From positions 4,295,501 through 4,359,500 of the forward strand of contig NZ_AP019308.1 in the NCBI RefSeq assembly GCF_003945345.1: a stretch of DNA of 64,000 nt, written 5' to 3'. Position numbers and translations under genes: made by a program. Positions 45,895 through 53,416 of the stretch are shown one piece after another. The notes beneath the pieces are model-generated. The model was not told the origin of the DNA. It did no database searches and was given only the letters and a program-made list of their open reading frames with translations. Positions within the stretch are counted from its first letter, which is position 1. Each line of letters starts with the position of its first letter. This stretch comes from Paenibacillus baekrokdamisoli (GTDB taxonomy: Bacteria > Bacillota > Bacilli > Paenibacillales > Paenibacillaceae).

Positions 45895-47013
45895 ATGCTG
45901 CAAGCTTTTCTCGTTGATGACGAATTACATATGCTGAATATGCTTGAAATGTTTTTGCTTCGAACAGGCAAAGTCGAAATCGCCGGGCGTTTCTCCAACG
46001 CATACGAAGCAATAGAAGCGATCCGGCACAATGCCGCAGCGGATGTGTGGTTTCTGGATATTGAGATGCCCGGGATGACTGGGCTAGAGCTCGCAGAGCA
46101 TATTCATTCGGGCAATCCGAACGCCGCCATCGTATTCGTCACAGCCTATCACCAATATGCCATTGAAGCGTTCGATATAGCCGCCGTCGATTACTTGCTT
46201 AAACCTGTGGAAATGGCGAGACTGATGAAGACGATTGAACGAATTTCGATCGAAGCTCCCGTTCGACCGTTCTCCCGAGCCCAAGCGAATGAACCGCAAT
46301 TGCAGATCCAACTGCTTGGAGCATTCCATGTTAGCAAGATGGATGGCAGCAGCTTGAGCTGGAGAACCGCCAAGGAGAAAGAGTTGTTCGCCTATCTGCT
46401 GCTGCATTATAATACTGCCGTTCATCGCGATAAGTTCATTGCACAGCTATGGCCAAATGAACGATACGAGAAAGCCAAAATTTATTTGCATACCTGTGTC
46501 AGCTTTCTAAGAAAGGACTTGCGTAATTGCGGACTTGACAATGTCATTCTTTATGAACGGGAAACTTATCGGTTGAACGCTCAACAAGTAAGCTCCGATT
46601 ATATGGCGATTATGAGCTGCACACCGAGCGAATTGAATGATCGACAGCTGTCTATCGCCGAGGTGGAACAGGCACTGCAGATTTATAAAGGCGGCCTGCT
46701 AACGGATGAAGACTATCCTTGGGCCTATGAAGCGGCTGCACAGTTGGATAATATGGTGGTTACGCTCTTCTTGAAGCTTATTAAACATTATATGGATCAG
46801 GAAGAATATAGCCTTGCGGTCAAAGCGGCTATGCAAGTAATTGAGCATTCGCCTTACGAAGAAGAAGCATACAGGCTCCTCATGCAAGCGTATTTGTCGC
46901 AGGGAAAGCACGATCGGGTTCTGAAAACTTATCGTTGGCTTGAAGATAAGCTTGGAGAGCTGCGCATACAGCCTTCCTTGCTGACGAAGCAGGTCTTTGA
47001 ACAAATTCAGTAA
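45895..47013 (+). CDS. Response regulator: receiver + winged helix + BTAD (SARP-like)
   Basis: 372 residues. Receiver with phosphoacceptor D55 (VWFLDIEMPGMTGLELAEHI) and switch residues FVTAYHQYAIEAF/LLKPVE. Residues ~140-225 form an OmpR/SARP-type winged helix (IQLLGAFHVSKMDGSSLSWR ... KAKIYLHTCVSFLRKDLR), and the C-terminus is a bacterial transcriptional activation domain of TPR helices (LSIAEVEQALQIYKGGLL ... YEEEAYRLLMQAYLSQGKHD). ATG 45895 has GGAGGT at 7 nt. It is the cognate partner of the upstream hybrid kinase. The likely target is the divergent SLH gene or other surface genes; this is inference. Confidence 0.9.
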   Translation: MLQAFLVDDELHMLNMLEMFLLRTGKVEIAGRFSNAYEAIEAIRHNAAADVWFLDIEMPGMTGLELAEHIHSGNPNAAIVFVTAYHQYAIEAFDIAAVDYLLKPVEMARLMKTIERISIEAPVRPFSRAQANEPQLQIQLLGAFHVSKMDGSSLSWRTAKEKELFAYLLLHYNTAVHRDKFIAQLWPNERYEKAKIYLHTCVSFLRKDLRNCGLDNVILYERETYRLNAQQVSSDYMAIMSCTPSELNDRQLSIAEVEQALQIYKGGLLTDEDYPWAYEAAAQLDNMVVTLFLKLIKHYMDQEEYSLAVKAAMQVIEHSPYEEEAYRLLMQAYLSQGKHDRVLKTYRWLEDKLGELRIQPSLLTKQVFEQIQ

Positions 47014-47027
47014 GGCAGTCTCCGCTG

Positions 47028-47210
47028 ATACCCCGGGGGGTAGCCGAATTCATCAACCATTACCTTGGGAAAGCTTAGAGGTTTATAATCCGACCATAGA
47101 GACGCTGAACATTCCCATGGACAAGATTGCTGAAATCTCGATTATTGTTTCCGGCAATGCCAAGCTGTGGGACGTTGGGATAAGTGAAAAAAAGCATTGG
47201 TGGCAATAAA
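47028..47210 (+). pseudogene. Short coding remnant after the response regulator
   Basis: About 50 codons in one frame (YNPTIETLNIPMDKIAEISI ... GNAKLWDVGISEKKHWW) end just before the terminator repeat. There is no start with a ribosome site; it overlaps the RR 3' end only as an extended frame. Family not recognised; probably a fragment. Confidence 0.3.
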
Positions 47211-47214
47211 CGCC

Positions 47215-47267
47215 AACGGGGGGACGCGATCGATTTCGCGTCTCTTTTTTATTCGAAGTTGGAGGTT
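47215..47267 (+). terminator. Terminator; right copy of the ~48-bp inverted repeat
   Basis: GGGACGCGA/TCGCGTCTC hairpin followed by TTTTTT and the tail ATTCGAAGTTGGAGGTT. It is in inverted orientation relative to 31462-31510. It can terminate the kinase/regulator operon. Confidence 0.8.
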
Positions 47268-47268
47268 G

Positions 47269-47511
47269 ACGGATCATTTCCATGTGGCTATTAATCAAAT
47301 CCGTTTTGGGAGATTCATCGTCCTGTTTATCTTGGCGATTCTCGTTCTTGAGACGCTCCAGTCTTTAACTCACCTAGGCGCGTTTGATGTAGATGATGTG
47401 ATATCCAATACATTGGGCGGAGCGATCGGATATGTCGTCTACAGGGCTGGGTTCTCTTCAACCATTATCACCGCATTTTTAATGCAGCGGTTTACGACCC
47501 GGGAGCTTTAG
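47269..47511 (+). pseudogene. C-terminal fragment of a VanZ-like protein
   Basis: The last ~75 residues of a VanZ family protein are readable (FGRFIVLFILAILVLETLQS, then GAFDVDDVISNTLGGAIGYV), with two membrane helices. The N-terminal half and start are missing; the sequence begins immediately after the terminator repeat, as if cut by a rearrangement. The following ~285 bp (to 47799) hold no gene. Confidence 0.65.
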
Positions 47512-47799
47512 ACGCAGTGACTCTTTGACAATCACTCTCCGCATCTCAATCGTTGTCAGACTGGCTTCTGGATCGACGCCACCAACATGTTCTTATCTTG
47601 AGGCTTAACTCCCAAAATATTGCACATATCAGTAGCTTTTACCCAATCGGCACAATACAGATAATTGGTAAACAGGTTTTTTTTGCTTTAGGCTTTGCCT
47701 GCTTTTGCTTTCATCCAATTATATACTAAATAAAGGAAAAACTCTGAGTTCTAGAGAATATGGGTATTAAGCATCTTTATCCATGAGAGGAGTATGACT

Positions 47800-48183
47800 A
47801 TGAATAATGAAGAGACCAAAGAAATGATTGAAAATTATGTTGAGGCCTATAATTCATTTGATGTCGAGGGGATTGTTAAGCTCTTGCATAAGGATATCCT
47901 GTTCAGGAATTTTTCTAATGATGAACTTAACACGGAGACAAGAGGAACAGAAGAGTTCAGAGAACTAGCAGAACAGTCGGCAAAGATTTTCTCTAGTCGT
48001 CGTCAGACAATTATTGACTATCGTGCTATAGATGACAAAGTAGAAGTACAAATTGATTATGAAGGAAAACTGGCTGTAGATTTGCCTAACGGATTAAAGA
48101 TTGGAGATACGCTCCAACTAAAAGGGAAGTCCGTATTTGGGATCAAAGAAGGAAAACTATCATTAATTGAAGATTATAGTTGA
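47800..48183 (+). CDS. NTF2-like (SnoaL/ketosteroid-isomerase fold) protein
   Basis: 127-129 residues with the NTF2-like pattern: MIENYVEAYNSFDVEGIVKL, LHKDILFRNF, and C-terminal strands LQLKGKSVFGIKEGKLSLIE. ATG 47800 is seven bases from GAGAGGAG; ATG 47794 is too close. A small cytosolic protein with no partner gene. The fold serves as enzyme or binding pocket; function here is unknown. Confidence 0.78.
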   Translation: MNNEETKEMIENYVEAYNSFDVEGIVKLLHKDILFRNFSNDELNTETRGTEEFRELAEQSAKIFSSRRQTIIDYRAIDDKVEVQIDYEGKLAVDLPNGLKIGDTLQLKGKSVFGIKEGKLSLIEDYS

Positions 48184-48705
48184 GTAACACGGCGAGATGT
48201 CGCATGACTGAGATAAGCGATCAACACTATTAGTCTTTCCTGACCAACAGGGGTGAATTCGTTATCGTCTTTCCCTCGCGGCAAAAAAAGCCAAAGCCAA
48301 TGATCAAGCTCCAGCTCTGTTTGCAGTTGTTTGTATGCCTCTTTAACGTTTCTCGGAAAGGGCTCTTTGCACGGTTCTATGCAGTCTGCCCTGTTCAACG
48401 GGCTTCACGATGTAGTCATAGGCATTCACTTCGAATGCATCCGAGGCATATTCTTTGTAGGACGTGACAAAAATGATCTTCATCCGTCTGTCGCTCCCTC
48501 TTAATCGTTTGGCAAACTCAACACCATTCTCTCTTGGCATCCTAATATCCAGAAATATCAAGTCCACCTCATGATCCGCCAAATAGGAGAATGCGGTCGC
48601 AGTCTCTTGGAAGCTTCCCACAATCTCGATCTCAGCCACCTTAGCGAGCATCCGTTTCATAATGAAGTGCATGGCCTTTTCGTCATCGATAATTACGACC
48701 TTCAA
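48174..48705 (-). pseudogene. Response-regulator receiver with frameshifted C-terminus
   Basis: From TTG 48705 (AAGGAGGGG at 7 nt) a complete receiver is encoded: VVIIDDEKAM, D55-region LIFLDIRMPRENGVEF, FVTSYKEYA, YIVKPVEQGRL. That frame stops at 48343. A second frame on the same strand continues to 48174 (NVKEAYKQLQTELELDHWLW ... NEFTPVGQERLIVLIAYLSH), ending in what could be a helix-turn-helix. A single frameshift near 48345-48398 would join them. Alternatively the receiver is expressed alone. Confidence 0.6.
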
Positions 48706-48786
48706 CTACACCCCTCCTTACTCGTTGCAAGAAGTACAGTATAACTCTTCCCGATGACGTCGCAATGACAAACTACCACATCAACA

Positions 48787-48809
48787 AGAGCCCTAATAAG
48801 AAGGGCTCT
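48787..48809 (-). terminator. Hairpin terminator of the exporter operon
   Basis: AGAGCCC-TTCTTATTA-GGGCTCT on the minus strand followed by TGTTGAT, ~65 bp after the exporter stop. The T tail is weak. Confidence 0.6.
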
Positions 48810-48872
48810 CGATCTCATCCGTATGTTATGATTCCAGCTCATTATGGGCGATCGCGCTATCACCTTTTGGCG

Positions 48873-51800
48873 TTAATCCAACGGTTGACTGACCAGCATG
48901 TGGTAAAGACCTTTAGCAGCCATTAGCTGCTCATGAGTACCTGACTCTGCAATAACCCCTTGATCCAGTACGAGAATGCGGTCCGCATGCCGGATGGTGC
49001 TTAGTCGATGCGCGATGATGAGGGTCGTTCGATCTTTGAGTATCGTACTCATATTCCGCTGAATCGTCCTCTCGGATTCATTGTCTAGCGCGCTCGTCGC
49101 TTCGTCGAATATCAGAATGCGCGGATTGCCGATCAGCGCCCTCGCAATAGCGATACGCTGGCGCTGCCCTCCGGACAAGCTCGCACCCCGCTCCCCAACC
49201 TGTGTATCGTAGCCATTCGGAAATGTCATAATGAATTCATGCGCTCCCGCAAGCATGGAAGCGGCCATCACCTCATCCATCGAAGCATCGGGAATTTGAT
49301 AAGCAATATTTTCATGAATCGTTCCGCTGAAGAGCCCCGCTTCCTGCTGTACGACTCCGATTTGCTTACGGAGCGTAGCGGCCTGCACCTGCTTCAGGTC
49401 GTGCCCGTCGATGCGAACCGTCCCGCTACTTGGCGCATATAGCTTAAGCAGTAGATTCGCCAGGGTCGATTTCCCTGACCCGCTTCGACCGACGATGGCA
49501 ATTGTCTGGCCCGGAGCCATGTCGAAGGAAATATTCTGCAGTACATTCTTCCCGTCGGAATCATAGCGGAACGATACGCGTTCGAATGCAATCATCCCCT
49601 GCAGCTTCGGCAGCGCTGTCAATCGGGTAGGATCGGGTTCCTCCTGCTCCGTCTCGAATACGTCGTCAAGCCGTTCCAAGGCAATGCGCACGCCTTGAAA
49701 CTGATCCCACATCCCGATTAAGCCAAGCGCCGCGCCCGTTACGAGCGCATACACCGCGCTGAAAGCCATCAGTTCCCCGACGGTCAGCTTCTCCCCGATA
49801 ATAAACTCGGCACCGGCGTACAGCACGGTTACGCCACTTAACGTTTGCAGCACTGTGGCAACGGAGCCGGAGAAGAGGCCGATTTTCCAACCCTTCATTT
49901 GGATGGCAATAGACTGGCGGAACTTGCTCTCCACTTTCTTTCGAACCTCGTCTTCAGCCGCGAGGGCTTTCACGGTACGCATGGAGCCGATGGTTTCCAC
50001 TAGCGCGTTCTGTAAGTCCACATCGGCTTGAAATTGCTTCCTGCTGTTGCGCTTCATCAGCGGAGTCACGATCAGCGTTAGCGCAATGAAGCATGGGATG
50101 AACGCCAGCGCGATCCAGGCCAGCGTCACGCTATAAGTGAACATAATGACCATGTATACGACGATCGTCATCACGTTCAACACGGCATTCATGCTGTTCG
50201 TGACGAGAAAATGACGGATGACCTGATTTTCCCCGGCGCGCGTCAAGATGTCGCCTACTTTCCGCGTGGCGAAGTAGCGCATAGGCAAGCGAAACACATG
50301 CCGATAGAAGCTCATGATCATGTCGATGTCTATTTTCGTGAATGTATTCGCAATGACCCATTCCCTGATCGATTGAACGAGTAAGGTCAACAGTGAGACA
50401 CCTAACATGACGATCAACATCACGTTCAGGTCGTCGTAATTTCCGCCGATAAGCACCCGGTCGATCACCTGCTGCGTAAACAGCGGGAGCGCCAGATTAA
50501 TGACTTGCAATAGCAAGGTCAAGCACACGAGATGGAACAACGCCTGCTTGCGGGGGGCAAAAAAAGCCCAGTAACGCCCAAAAGAAGGCTTCGACTCTTC
50601 TTGCTCGAAGAAAGCTTCGACAGGCTTCAGAAACACCGTGTTCAGCGTCCATCCCTTCAGAAAGTCTTCATGCGAATAAGTCAGTAAACCGATACCCGGG
50701 TCGGCCACCGTCACATATCGTTCGTCTACTTTGACGACCACGACATAATGATTGCCTTTCCAATGGGCAATAGCAGGCAGCGTCTGCTCAGCCAACCCCT
50801 TCAAGCTGCTGCGGACCGCCTCCGCTTGAAAGCCGATCGATTCCGCCGTTTTGCAGAGATTGAATAGCGTGCTTCCTTCCAAGCCTACTTGCGCCAGCTC
50901 TCTTAGCCGATGAATGCTCAGGCGCTTGCCGTAGTGCTGGGCGATCATGGAGAGACAGGTTGGCCCGCAGTCCAACTCGCTTTGCTGAATGCGCACCGGG
51001 AACCGGCTCCTTAAGCCCCAAGCCCTCCGACCGCCATCTCGCTGCCGCTTCTCTTGCTCGGCCTCTTCCGCAATGCTATCGGAAGCGTAACCTGCGCGAT
51101 CCTCTGCGGTAACGTTCACTTCCGTATTCCGAGGTGCATCCGCATGTTGTAAATAAGCAGAAGCGATACCGATAATCGTTTCCCTGACCTTCGGATATTT
51201 CATAATTAACTTGTCGAAATCGTTCTTGGCCAGGCTGAACACGGAAACCGCTTCGTCAGCTACGACGCTGGCCTTGCGAGGATCGCCGGTCAACAGCGCG
51301 AGCTCTCCGAAAAACTCCCCTGCCTTTACCGTATTAAGCTTCCGCCCTCCCTCACTTTCCTTCAGTACGGAAGCCGTACCGGAACGAAGAATATAGAAAG
51401 CGTCTCCTGCCTCCCCTTCACTGACGATCGCATGTCCAGGAGCATATTCCTTCATGACCATAATATCAAGCAGTGAGCGCAGCTCCTGATGATGCAGCGG
51501 GGCAAACAGCGCCGTCCGCTTCAAAAATTTGCGCATCGCATCATCGGCCAATTGTTCAAGCAAGTACACCCTCAATTCGGGGTGCGCGTCGATCATTTGC
51601 ATAAACATGGTTCTGGACAATCTTAGCAGCTTTAGCTTCGTCGACGCCCTCAGCGTATGTTCTTGAAATTCTTCATTCAGCAGCGCTTCCTGTCCGAAAT
51701 GTGAGCCTGATTCCATTACGCCTAAATTGAGCTCCTTGCCATCCTTATCCTTACCGATCATTCGCACTTTGCCCGTCAAGATGAGATGGAAGGAATCTCC

Positions 51801-51941
51801 TCGTTCCCCTGCCTGAATAATCGTGTCTCCCATATGGAAAGAAAGCTTCTCAAAGGAGGCAAATACCTCCTCTTTCTCCTGTGGCGACAGCACTTGAAAA
51901 ATAGGGATCGAATCCAAAATCATAGCATCTAAATCTAGCAT
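48873..51941 (-). CDS. C39-peptidase ABC exporter with two N-terminal cyclic-nucleotide-binding domains
   Basis: 1022-residue fusion. CNB1 (~10-125; GSHFGQEALLNEEFQEHTLR, lacking the phosphate-binding Arg) and CNB2 (~135-255; FFGELALLTGDPRKASVV, with that Arg intact) are followed by a C39 peptidase (~312-440) with Q319, C325 (QQSELDCGPTCLSM), H398 (KGNHYVVV) and D414 (VADPGIG). Then a six-helix ABC membrane domain (~465-745) and ABC ATPase (VGRSGSGKSTLANLLLKLY, LSGGQRQRIAIARALIG, ILIFDEATSALD). C39 exporters cleave after a double glycine and export the peptide; the adjacent gene encodes exactly such a leader. ATG 51941 has GGGAGG, 19 bp after the parvulin gene. No HlyD-type adaptor is nearby. 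Confidence 0.93.
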   Translation of the reverse strand: MLDLDAMILDSIPIFQVLSPQEKEEVFASFEKLSFHMGDTIIQAGERGDSFHLILTGKVRMIGKDKDGKELNLGVMESGSHFGQEALLNEEFQEHTLRASTKLKLLRLSRTMFMQMIDAHPELRVYLLEQLADDAMRKFLKRTALFAPLHHQELRSLLDIMVMKEYAPGHAIVSEGEAGDAFYILRSGTASVLKESEGGRKLNTVKAGEFFGELALLTGDPRKASVVADEAVSVFSLAKNDFDKLIMKYPKVRETIIGIASAYLQHADAPRNTEVNVTAEDRAGYASDSIAEEAEQEKRQRDGGRRAWGLRSRFPVRIQQSELDCGPTCLSMIAQHYGKRLSIHRLRELAQVGLEGSTLFNLCKTAESIGFQAEAVRSSLKGLAEQTLPAIAHWKGNHYVVVVKVDERYVTVADPGIGLLTYSHEDFLKGWTLNTVFLKPVEAFFEQEESKPSFGRYWAFFAPRKQALFHLVCLTLLLQVINLALPLFTQQVIDRVLIGGNYDDLNVMLIVMLGVSLLTLLVQSIREWVIANTFTKIDIDMIMSFYRHVFRLPMRYFATRKVGDILTRAGENQVIRHFLVTNSMNAVLNVMTIVVYMVIMFTYSVTLAWIALAFIPCFIALTLIVTPLMKRNSRKQFQADVDLQNALVETIGSMRTVKALAAEDEVRKKVESKFRQSIAIQMKGWKIGLFSGSVATVLQTLSGVTVLYAGAEFIIGEKLTVGELMAFSAVYALVTGAALGLIGMWDQFQGVRIALERLDDVFETEQEEPDPTRLTALPKLQGMIAFERVSFRYDSDGKNVLQNISFDMAPGQTIAIVGRSGSGKSTLANLLLKLYAPSSGTVRIDGHDLKQVQAATLRKQIGVVQQEAGLFSGTIHENIAYQIPDASMDEVMAASMLAGAHEFIMTFPNGYDTQVGERGASLSGGQRQRIAIARALIGNPRILIFDEATSALDNESERTIQRNMSTILKDRTTLIIAHRLSTIRHADRILVLDQGVIAESGTHEQLMAAKGLYHMLVSQPLD

Positions 51942-51960
51942 TCCCGAGCCTCCCGAACGA

Positions 51961-52746
51961 TCAGCCTAATGGCTCCCCTGCCAAATAGCCCCATAGTTTA
52001 ACATCGACTTCCGATCTTTTTACAGCTTCGTTCAGCCACTCTTCAAAAAGCAAATCGGCAAGCTTTAGCCGAACCTCCTCGGTCAGTTCAGCCGGAATGA
52101 CTTCCCAAACGTGCAGCAGCCGATAGAAAGAACCGAACGGAAAAGGTCCCACCGTTTGTCCGGCTTCCGAACCGAATACGGCCGCTTCTTCTTCACCGTT
52201 TAATTCGGCTCGACCAACCCACCCGAAGTATCCGCCGTCATACTTGCTGCTGCTGTTCAAACAATAGGTTTGCGCCAGCTTGTAGAACGGCTCGCCCTCC
52301 TCAAGCTGAAATAGCAGCTCTTGCGCCTGCTCCCTGCTGCCGATTACCAATTGAGAAACATTAGCTTTATCAAAGGAAAGTCGGTTTTCCAGAAAATAAG
52401 CATCTATCCGATCTTCCGATACGATACACTTCACCTTCTCTGTCAGAAGCTGGACTTTGGCCGACTCGAACAGATCGGCTGTCACCAACCCTCGCATACT
52501 CAGCCAAGCCAAGGTTTCTGCCGCGCTGTATAACCCCAATTGCTGCCGCATCTCACTCACTTTCGCTTTCCATTCCAGCTCATCGATTGATAGATTGTGC
52601 TGCTCAGCAAACTCCAGCGTAACGGCTCTTCGAATGCTATCCTCGATAGCGGTAAACCCGCCCTCCATGCACGCAAGTTTGAGTACATCGCGCAGACGCC
52701 ATTCCGCACCGTTCACGCTAAACGTTACAAGTTCCATAGCATCCAT
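51961..52746 (-). CDS. Cytosolic parvulin-type peptidyl-prolyl isomerase/chaperone
   Basis: 261 residues. The N-terminal ~130 are helical and SurA/PrsA-like (AVTLEFAEQHNLSIDELEWK); the C-terminal ~110 form a parvulin domain (ELLFQLEEGEPFYKLAQTYC, GGYFGWVGRAEL, AGQTVGPFPFGSFYRLLHVW). There is no signal peptide or lipobox, unlike PrsA, so it should act inside the cell, probably on the proline-rich precursor before export. Similar SurA-like genes occur in cyanobacterial double-glycine peptide clusters. ATG 52746 has AGAGGTG. It sits between the precursor and exporter genes. Confidence 0.85.
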   Translation of the reverse strand: MDAMELVTFSVNGAEWRLRDVLKLACMEGGFTAIEDSIRRAVTLEFAEQHNLSIDELEWKAKVSEMRQQLGLYSAAETLAWLSMRGLVTADLFESAKVQLLTEKVKCIVSEDRIDAYFLENRLSFDKANVSQLVIGSREQAQELLFQLEEGEPFYKLAQTYCLNSSSKYDGGYFGWVGRAELNGEEEAAVFGSEAGQTVGPFPFGSFYRLLHVWEVIPAELTEEVRLKLADLLFEEWLNEAVKRSEVDVKLWGYLAGEPLG

Positions 52747-52774
52747 AATAAGTCACCTCTTCACGTTGAAATAG

Positions 52775-52800
52775 AAAAAACCTAACGACAGTTAGGTTTT
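52775..52800 (-). terminator. Hairpin with T run between precursor and parvulin genes (attenuator)
   Basis: AAAACCTAAC-TGTC-GTTAGGTTTTTT on the minus strand. It probably lets the peptide gene be transcribed more than the export genes. Confidence 0.75.
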
Positions 52801-52866
52801 CCCATTTCAACAACTATTTTTACAAGAATCCATTCATCGCTACATGCTGAATATGTCGTTTGAGCT

Positions 52867-53202
52867 TTAGCTTGAACCTGGGATTTTGTTTGGTATTGAG
52901 CTTTGTTCGAATTTGGGTGGTGGAGTGAATTGTAATCCTGGGTTGGTTGGGATTACTACTGGCGGTAGTTTAGGACTGGCAATATAGCCAAACTGGCCTG
53001 CACTGAAATTGCTTGAACCGCTTGGATTGTTTACCCTGATCTGACCATCTAATACTTGTACGTAGAGTCCGGGGCTTAAGGGAAGTGTTGGGCTTAAGGG
53101 GGCTGTTGTCCCTCCTCCGGTTGTTTCTTTCATTTCCTGCTCCGTCAACGGCTTCTCCAAATCGTCAAGCTCAAAATCTTTTGATTCTTTGTCATTGGAC
53201 AT
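52867..53202 (-). CDS. Double-glycine leader peptide with FecR-like core (putative C39 substrate)
   Basis: 111 residues. The acidic leader ends in LTEQEMKETTGG (L19 at -12, E23 at -8, M24 at -7, G29-G30), a classic C39 cleavage signal. Cleavage would leave an ~81-residue, cysteine-free, proline-rich core. The core (GLYVQVLDGQIRVNNPSGSS, FSAGQFGYIAS, PGLQFTPPPKF) resembles a short beta-domain I associate with FecR-domain proteins of proteobacteria. No modification enzymes are nearby. ATG 53202 has GGGAGGA at 8 nt. It is first in an operon with parvulin and exporter. It could be a bacteriocin, a signal or a wall-associated peptide; the role is unknown. Confidence 0.8.
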   Translation of the reverse strand: MSNDKESKDFELDDLEKPLTEQEMKETTGGGTTAPLSPTLPLSPGLYVQVLDGQIRVNNPSGSSNFSAGQFGYIASPKLPPVVIPTNPGLQFTPPPKFEQSSIPNKIPGSS

Positions 53203-53262
53203 TGCTAATTCCTCCCGTTCATTAGGCAGATCTAGCTTAATTGGTGTAAATGTCTTAAAAGT

Positions 53263-53276
53263 ATGATATTTATCAT
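53263..53276. promoter_or_regulatory. 14-bp perfect palindrome upstream of the peptide gene
   Basis: ATGATATTTATCAT lies ~60 bp before the precursor start, in A/T-rich DNA where its promoter must be. It has the size and symmetry of a repressor operator. No regulator is identified and no clear -35/-10 pair was found. Confidence 0.35.
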
Positions 53277-53319
53277 GTTAACATAAAAAGTTAATTTTGT
53301 AAGTGGTTACAGGCACGAC

Positions 53320-53372
53320 AATAAAAATCCCCTCCCAAGAGCGTGCGGTTCAATAACCGCTTGGGAAGGGAT
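53320..53372 (-). terminator. Rho-independent terminator of the 53417-58024 SLH gene
   Basis: ATCCCTTCCCAAG-CGGTT/AACCG...CTTGGGAGGGGAT hairpin followed by TTTTATT on the minus strand. Confidence 0.88.
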
Positions 53373-53416
53373 CGTAAGTTATGATTTAGAACGTGAGGAT
53401 AACCTATTATCTCTAC

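Noticed and set aside
47197-47511. Intact VanZ-family gene
   Set aside because: The frame begins inside a terminator hairpin; only the C-terminal half of VanZ is present.
52867-53202. Lanthipeptide or sactipeptide precursor
   Set aside because: The core has no cysteine and no modification enzyme is encoded nearby.
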